Positions 60,368-64,000 of a stretch of 64,000 bases of DNA are shown one piece after another. The position numbers and the translations under genes are program-made. Position 1 is the stretch's first letter; each line of letters opens with the position of its first letter. The DNA is from Nocardia albiluteola (GTDB lineage: Bacteria; Actinomycetota; Actinomycetes; Mycobacteriales; Mycobacteriaceae), in contig NZ_JAHKNI010000017.1 in the NCBI RefSeq assembly GCF_018860155.1, positions 62,001 through 126,000 of the forward strand, written 5' to 3'. The notes under the pieces are model-generated. The model had not been told where the DNA came from. It searched no databases and was given only the letters and a program-made list of their open reading frames with translations.

Positions 60368-62746
60368 GTGGTGCACAGTGCAGTGTCGACACCTATACCG
60401 AGCGGGTCTGCCGTGGCTGCACGGGTGCGGACCCCCGGCCCCGGACCGGACGTTACCGCCGAACGCGCGCGGCGCCGGTCGGTACGCCGCTGGGCGGGGA
60501 TCACCGTGCTCGGCGTGCTCGCCGGATACGCCGCCGTCCTGCTGGCGAATGCGCGGCACTTCTACAGCGACGACACAGAATCCCAATACACGCCGCTGTG
60601 GGTGATGCTGGGCCGGCATCTGCGCGAGGGGCACCTGCCGCTGCTGATGCCGGACCAGTGGATGTCCGGGAACTACACCATGGAGGAGGCGGGGCTGTTC
60701 AACCCGCCGCAGCTGCTGATCGATCTGATCGCGCCCTCGGTCGACAATCTCGCGGTGCTGGCCACGGTCGTGAAGCTGGTGTTCTCGATCATCGCCGCGA
60801 CCGGGGTGTACCGGGTCTGCCTGGCCTATCGCGGCCGGGTGGAGTGGGCGGCGGTCGCGGGCATCGCCTTCCCGCTGACGGGCTGGTTCCTGTTCTTCGA
60901 CGAGGCCAGCTGGGTGACCTCGCTGACCGGCACCGCCTGGATGGTGCACGCGTGGGCCTCGGCGGTCCGGTACGCGCGCGGGCGCGGCGGACCGATTCCG
61001 GTGTTCGTCTTCCTGTATCTGGCGATTTCGGTCGAATACGTCTTTCCCGCAGTGGAATCGGCGCTCATGCTGGTCGCCGTCGGCGTGGGCGAGCTGGTGT
61101 ACCAGCGCCGCTGGCAGCCGGTCGCGCGGCTGGTTGCGGTGTCACTGTGCGCGGGGCTGGCCGGCCTGATCACCTACCTGCCGAGCATGCTGTCCGCGAC
61201 GGTGAGCTGGCGGGGCAATTCGCAGATCAACAACGACCGGTTCTTCACGGTGCCGTGGTCCGAGTCGCTGAACGCCAGCCTGCCCTCGGCCTTTCCGGCA
61301 CTGGATTCGTGGTGGGGCTATGTGCAGCCGCTGCCGATGACCTATATCGCCTGGTTCCTGATTCCGGCGCTGGCGTTCGTCGACTGGGGCCGGGCGCGCG
61401 CGGCGTGGCGGGAGCTGAGCGGGGTGGCGCTGTTCGCGATCATCTTCCTGATGTGGACCGCCGGGCCCGGCACCGTCGGCCCGCTGCGCTGGCCCGCCCG
61501 GGTGCTGCCGATGCTGGCGTTGGGTCTGCTGGTGCTGGTGTGCGTGCTGCTGGGCCGCTTCGGGACGGTCGCGAAGCGCCCCGGCGCGCCCGGAGAAGGC
61601 GGCTTGCGTAACCACGTCGGGCCCTCGCACGCGCCACCATGTGACAGGGGGCGTGTCGTCACGGCGTTGGTGCTGATCGGATTGCTCTGGGTCCGTACGT
61701 TTTCCGCCGATCCGCACGACGTGCTCTGGCATGTGCTGTCCGCGGCGGTGGTGGCCGGGGTGGGCGCGCTGGCGGTGTGGCTCGGTGCCACCCGGGGCAC
61801 CGCCGCCGCGGCCGCGCTGACGATCGCGGCGATGTTCCCGATCGCGTACGCGCAGGTGCGCGGCGTGCAGCCGACCCCGGTGAATTGGCAGCTGCCGGTC
61901 AGCCGGTCCGCGGCGCGCGCGGCCTTCCCCGACTTCCGCGGTGTCACCCTCCAGCTCGGCGATCGCGGACTGCTGCGGCCCGGAGATCGCAGCGTGAGCG
62001 GCGCCTACGGTTCGCTGGTGTTCGGCAACTACGCCAAGGATCTGGATCTGGACTACGTGAACGGCTATACGCCCAACGGCCACCGCTGGTTCGCCGAGAT
62101 GCTCTGCATGGGATGGGATTCCAGCGTGTGCCCGGACGCGTACCAGCGCGTGTTCGCCCCCGAACCCACGACCGGGCGCACCCTCGCCGATCTGATGAAG
62201 GTGGATCGGGTCGTCCTGCAGCGGGCCATGTTTCCCGCCGCGGGCACGCTTCCCGCACCTCGGGGCTGGCGGTGGGTCGACTATCCCGGCCACGAACGGT
62301 ACGTCTGGGTGCTGGAACGCGTCGGCGGCCCGGTCTCGGGGGTGAACGGACGTATCGCCGATGTCCGGGGCGCCAGTGCCACAACGATTTCCGAGAGTGA
62401 CACCGGCAGCGTCGTGCGGGTATCCGCGCCGGGCGGGGGACGGGTGGTCTTCGCCCGGCTCGCCTGGCCGGGCTATCGCGTAACGCTCGACGGCCGCGCT
62501 ATCCCATTCGATAGGATAGCGAAATCCTTTGTCGCCGTGGATATTCCATTGGGCACCCGGAATGCCGTGCTGGCGGTGACGTGGCGGCCGCCGGGCTGGA
62601 CGACCGGCGCGGGGGCGGCCGCCCTGGGTCTGCTGGGGCTCACGGTGATGGAGTGGGCATATGTTCGCTCGCGGCGGCCGCGCGGACCGGTCGAGCCGGT
62701 GGAATCGCGGGAGCCCGAACCCGAGCTGGCGACCGCGACCTCGTGA
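60368..62746 (+). CDS. Large multispanning membrane protein, YfhO/GT-C glycosyltransferase-like
   Basis: 792 aa. A cytoplasmic basic N-terminus is followed by about 12-13 membrane helices. The first outer loop has NARHFYSDDTESQYTPLW with the acidic pair that in GT-C enzymes is catalytic, and a later loop carries WMSGNYTMEEAGLFNPPQLL. A soluble domain (about 515-740) precedes the last helix. It may transfer a sugar from a lipid carrier on the outer face. GTG start. Its stop is the first GTGA of the repeat array at 62743. Confidence 0.8.
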   Translation: MVHSAVSTPIPSGSAVAARVRTPGPGPDVTAERARRRSVRRWAGITVLGVLAGYAAVLLANARHFYSDDTESQYTPLWVMLGRHLREGHLPLLMPDQWMSGNYTMEEAGLFNPPQLLIDLIAPSVDNLAVLATVVKLVFSIIAATGVYRVCLAYRGRVEWAAVAGIAFPLTGWFLFFDEASWVTSLTGTAWMVHAWASAVRYARGRGGPIPVFVFLYLAISVEYVFPAVESALMLVAVGVGELVYQRRWQPVARLVAVSLCAGLAGLITYLPSMLSATVSWRGNSQINNDRFFTVPWSESLNASLPSAFPALDSWWGYVQPLPMTYIAWFLIPALAFVDWGRARAAWRELSGVALFAIIFLMWTAGPGTVGPLRWPARVLPMLALGLLVLVCVLLGRFGTVAKRPGAPGEGGLRNHVGPSHAPPCDRGRVVTALVLIGLLWVRTFSADPHDVLWHVLSAAVVAGVGALAVWLGATRGTAAAAALTIAAMFPIAYAQVRGVQPTPVNWQLPVSRSAARAAFPDFRGVTLQLGDRGLLRPGDRSVSGAYGSLVFGNYAKDLDLDYVNGYTPNGHRWFAEMLCMGWDSSVCPDAYQRVFAPEPTTGRTLADLMKVDRVVLQRAMFPAAGTLPAPRGWRWVDYPGHERYVWVLERVGGPVSGVNGRIADVRGASATTISESDTGSVVRVSAPGGGRVVFARLAWPGYRVTLDGRAIPFDRIAKSFVAVDIPLGTRNAVLAVTWRPPGWTTGAGAAALGLLGLTVMEWAYVRSRRPRGPVEPVESREPEPELATATS

Positions 62747-63161
62747 GCGCCGGAATCGATGGCGGTGGAGCGTGGCGGCGACGGGTCGCGTCGTGACCGA
62801 ACCGCGGTCGCGGCGTACGGTTTCGACGATGGAGTCGTGAGCGGAGCGCAGCGGAGTGAACCATCAGCGCAGCGCGCCTCGCGCACGATGGAGCCGAGCG
62901 CCAGCGAGGTGGAGTCGTGAGCGGAGCGCAGCGGAGTGAACCATCAGCGCAGCGCGCCTCGCGCACGATGGAGCCGAGCGCCAGCGAGGTGGAGTCGTGA
63001 GCGGAGCGCAGCGGAGTGAACCATCAGCGCAGCGCGCCTCGCGCACGACGGAGCCGAGCGCCAGCGAGGTGGAGTGAGGTGGAGTCGTGAGCGGGAGGAA
63101 GTCGGTGTTGCAACGCGTGTCGCGTACGGCGGAGACAGGAATCGGCGGGTTGAAGTCGTGA
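62743..63161 (+). repeat. Large junction repeat array with a chain of coupled mini-genes between the membrane protein and GtrA genes
   Basis: Starting at the GTGA on the upstream stop, overlapping frames run 62743-62796 (17 aa), 62793-62840 (15 aa), 62837-62920 and 62917-63000 (27 aa each, identical 80-bp units), 62997-63077, and 63087-63161, whose stop overlaps the GtrA GTG at 63158. A small GGTGGAGT duplication at 63067-63082 breaks the third unit early and puts a GTG at 63074 in frame with GtrA. The units match those at argJ/argB (EPSASE motif, GTGAGCGGAGCG opening). Confidence 0.85.
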
Positions 63162-63718
63162 GTACGGCGGAGGAGTCTGCGGCTGTCGCGGCCGACCGGG
63201 CGGCGCTGCGCGGGCCCGAGGTGCCGGTTCCGGACATGTCCCTCGCGGACCGGACAGCGGCATCGCCGTGGCCGGGCGCGCTGCTGCGACTGGTCCGGCG
63301 GCAGGAGGTGGCGTTCGCGGCGGTCGGCGTGGCAAACACGCTGCTGGGCATGGTGATGACGGTCGTGTTCGAGACGCTGCTGGGGCGTTCCTGGCCCCCG
63401 GCGGTGGCCGTGGCGCTGGCGTACGCGGTGTGCATCGTCTTCGCGTTCGTCGCGCATCGCCGCCTGGTGTTCCGCGTGCGGGGGCACGTGGTGCGCGATT
63501 TCGTCCGGTTCGTCCTGGTGAATTCCGGCGGGCTGGCGCTGAACATGGCGGGAGTGCAGCTGACCGTCGGCGTGCTGCGCCTGCCGGAGACGCCCGCGAC
63601 GCTGGTCGTGATGGGCCTGGTCGCGGTGGGCTCGTATTTCGGGCACCGGCACTTCTCGTTCCGCCGCACTCCCGTGGCCGCGGACACCGTGTCCGGCCTG
63701 CCCGCGGCGGACCGGTAG
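63158..63718 (+). CDS. GtrA-family membrane protein
   Basis: 186 aa, four membrane helices. RRQEVAFAAVGVANTLLGMVMTVVFETLL, AVCIVFAFVAHRRLVFRVRG and VGSYFGHRHFSFRR are GtrA signatures. GtrA proteins are thought to flip polyprenyl-linked sugars; the GT2, WecE and YfhO-like genes next to it fit that. GTG 63158 is chosen over the in-frame GTG at 63074, whose extra 28 residues are repeat-derived. Confidence 0.88.
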   Translation: MSTAEESAAVAADRAALRGPEVPVPDMSLADRTAASPWPGALLRLVRRQEVAFAAVGVANTLLGMVMTVVFETLLGRSWPPAVAVALAYAVCIVFAFVAHRRLVFRVRGHVVRDFVRFVLVNSGGLALNMAGVQLTVGVLRLPETPATLVVMGLVAVGSYFGHRHFSFRRTPVAADTVSGLPAADR

Positions 63719-63728
63719 GTTATCGGCC

Positions 63729-63950
63729 ATGCCGGAGGAAATCTTGGACCCCACCCTGCTGAGCCTGCTGGCCTGCCCCCAGGACAAGGGCCCGCTGTCG
63801 CTGGTCCGCACCGAGGACGGCGCCAGCGTGCTCTACAACTCGCGCCTGCGCCGCGCCTACCCCGTCGACAACGGTATCCCGGTGCTGCTGATCGATGAGG
63901 CGCGCGAGGTGAGCGATGCCGAGCACGAGGCGTTCACCGCACAGGGCTGA
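63729..63950 (+). CDS. Trm112-like (UPF0434) protein
   Basis: 73 aa. LDPTLLSLLACPQDKGPLSL begins the fold; YNSRLRRAYPVDNGIPVLLIDEA ends it. The C-terminal pattern PVDNGIPVLLIDEAR is diagnostic. Only one cysteine remains, so the zinc site of eukaryotic Trm112 is incomplete. Such proteins act as methyltransferase partners in other organisms. M. tuberculosis has a protein of this kind beside Rv1683, matching the gene order here. Confidence 0.9.
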   Translation: MPEEILDPTLLSLLACPQDKGPLSLVRTEDGASVLYNSRLRRAYPVDNGIPVLLIDEAREVSDAEHEAFTAQG

Positions 63951-64000
63951 GCGAGACGGGACCGAACACTCTCGAGCTGTGCTGTCGCTGACGACAGCAT
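63951..64000. other. Window end, no gene seen
   Basis: Fifty bases with no recognisable feature. Confidence 0.4.

Noticed and set aside
63074..63157. Upstream GTG as start of GtrA
   Set aside because: The added residues come from the junction repeat and the GTG at 63158 is coupled in the normal way.

Overview
The window is high-GC, dense, two-strand DNA of an actinomycete. The gene set points to the Mycobacteriales, most likely Nocardia or a close relative: an argCJBDFR cluster with its own ArgR, an F420-type luciferase-like oxidoreductase, a long fused hydrolase/acyl-CoA synthetase like M. tuberculosis Rv1683, a 2-methylisoborneol (2-MIB) operon, and many lipoproteins and ABC sugar importers. 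From memory of M. tuberculosis gene order (argCJBDFRGH, and later Rv1683-Rv1684), the backbone here is argCJBDFR, argG, argH, the Rv1683-like gene and the small Trm112-like gene. Accessory blocks lie between these.

Layout. 1-5884: a sugar-acid/D-amino-acid catabolic cluster (PfkB kinase, PLP deaminase/dehydratase, N-acyl-D-amino-acid deacylase, KDPG aldolase, GntP permease) that reads as a complete route for N-acetyl-D-glucosaminate or a similar acylated 2-amino sugar acid. 5898-7780: FAD monooxygenase with a MarR regulator. 7799-14056: arginine biosynthesis argC-argJ-argB-argD-argF-argR behind paired ARG boxes. 14151-16905: MFS transporter, ketopantoate-reductase-like enzyme, small membrane protein. 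16910-28362: a near-complete non-phosphorylative L-fucose pathway (mutarotase, dehydrogenase, lactonase, fuconate dehydratase, 2-keto-3-deoxyfuconate dehydrogenase, diketo-acid hydrolase, ABC importer, FadR-type repressor) ending in an FMN L-lactate dehydrogenase. 28400-30180: a gene-poor stretch with three very small genes. 30183-34127: argG, a methyltransferase and argH. 34169-41490: regulators, oxidoreductase, efflux pumps, a broken NCS1 permease and a Nudix hydrolase. 41620-44582: a second ABC sugar importer. 44654-48164: threonine dehydratase, an intact NCS1 permease and a broken hypothetical gene. 48106-52700: the 2-MIB operon (encapsulin-type shell, terpene cyclase, GPP methyltransferase, IPP isomerase). 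53061-63950: DUF4239 protein, hydrolase/acyl-CoA synthetase fusion, lipoprotein, and a cell-envelope sugar block (WecE-like aminotransferase, GT2, large membrane protein, GtrA), then the Trm112-like protein.

The most unusual signal is a family of 70-80 bp repeats that sit exactly at gene junctions (argJ/argB, argF/argR, ABC ATPase/permease, GT/GtrA, and after the threonine dehydratase gene). Each begins on the stop codon of the upstream gene, forms a tiny reading frame entered by a GTGA or ATGA overlap, and (except at the last site) ends on a GTGA or ATGA that starts the next gene or the next unit. The argC/argJ junction holds a related arrangement of different origin: a 107-bp tandem duplication that creates a chimeric ArgJ-ArgC mini-gene. 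Two small glycine-rich peptides at 29105 and 29805 resemble corynebacterial pore-forming peptides in style and may be undescribed.
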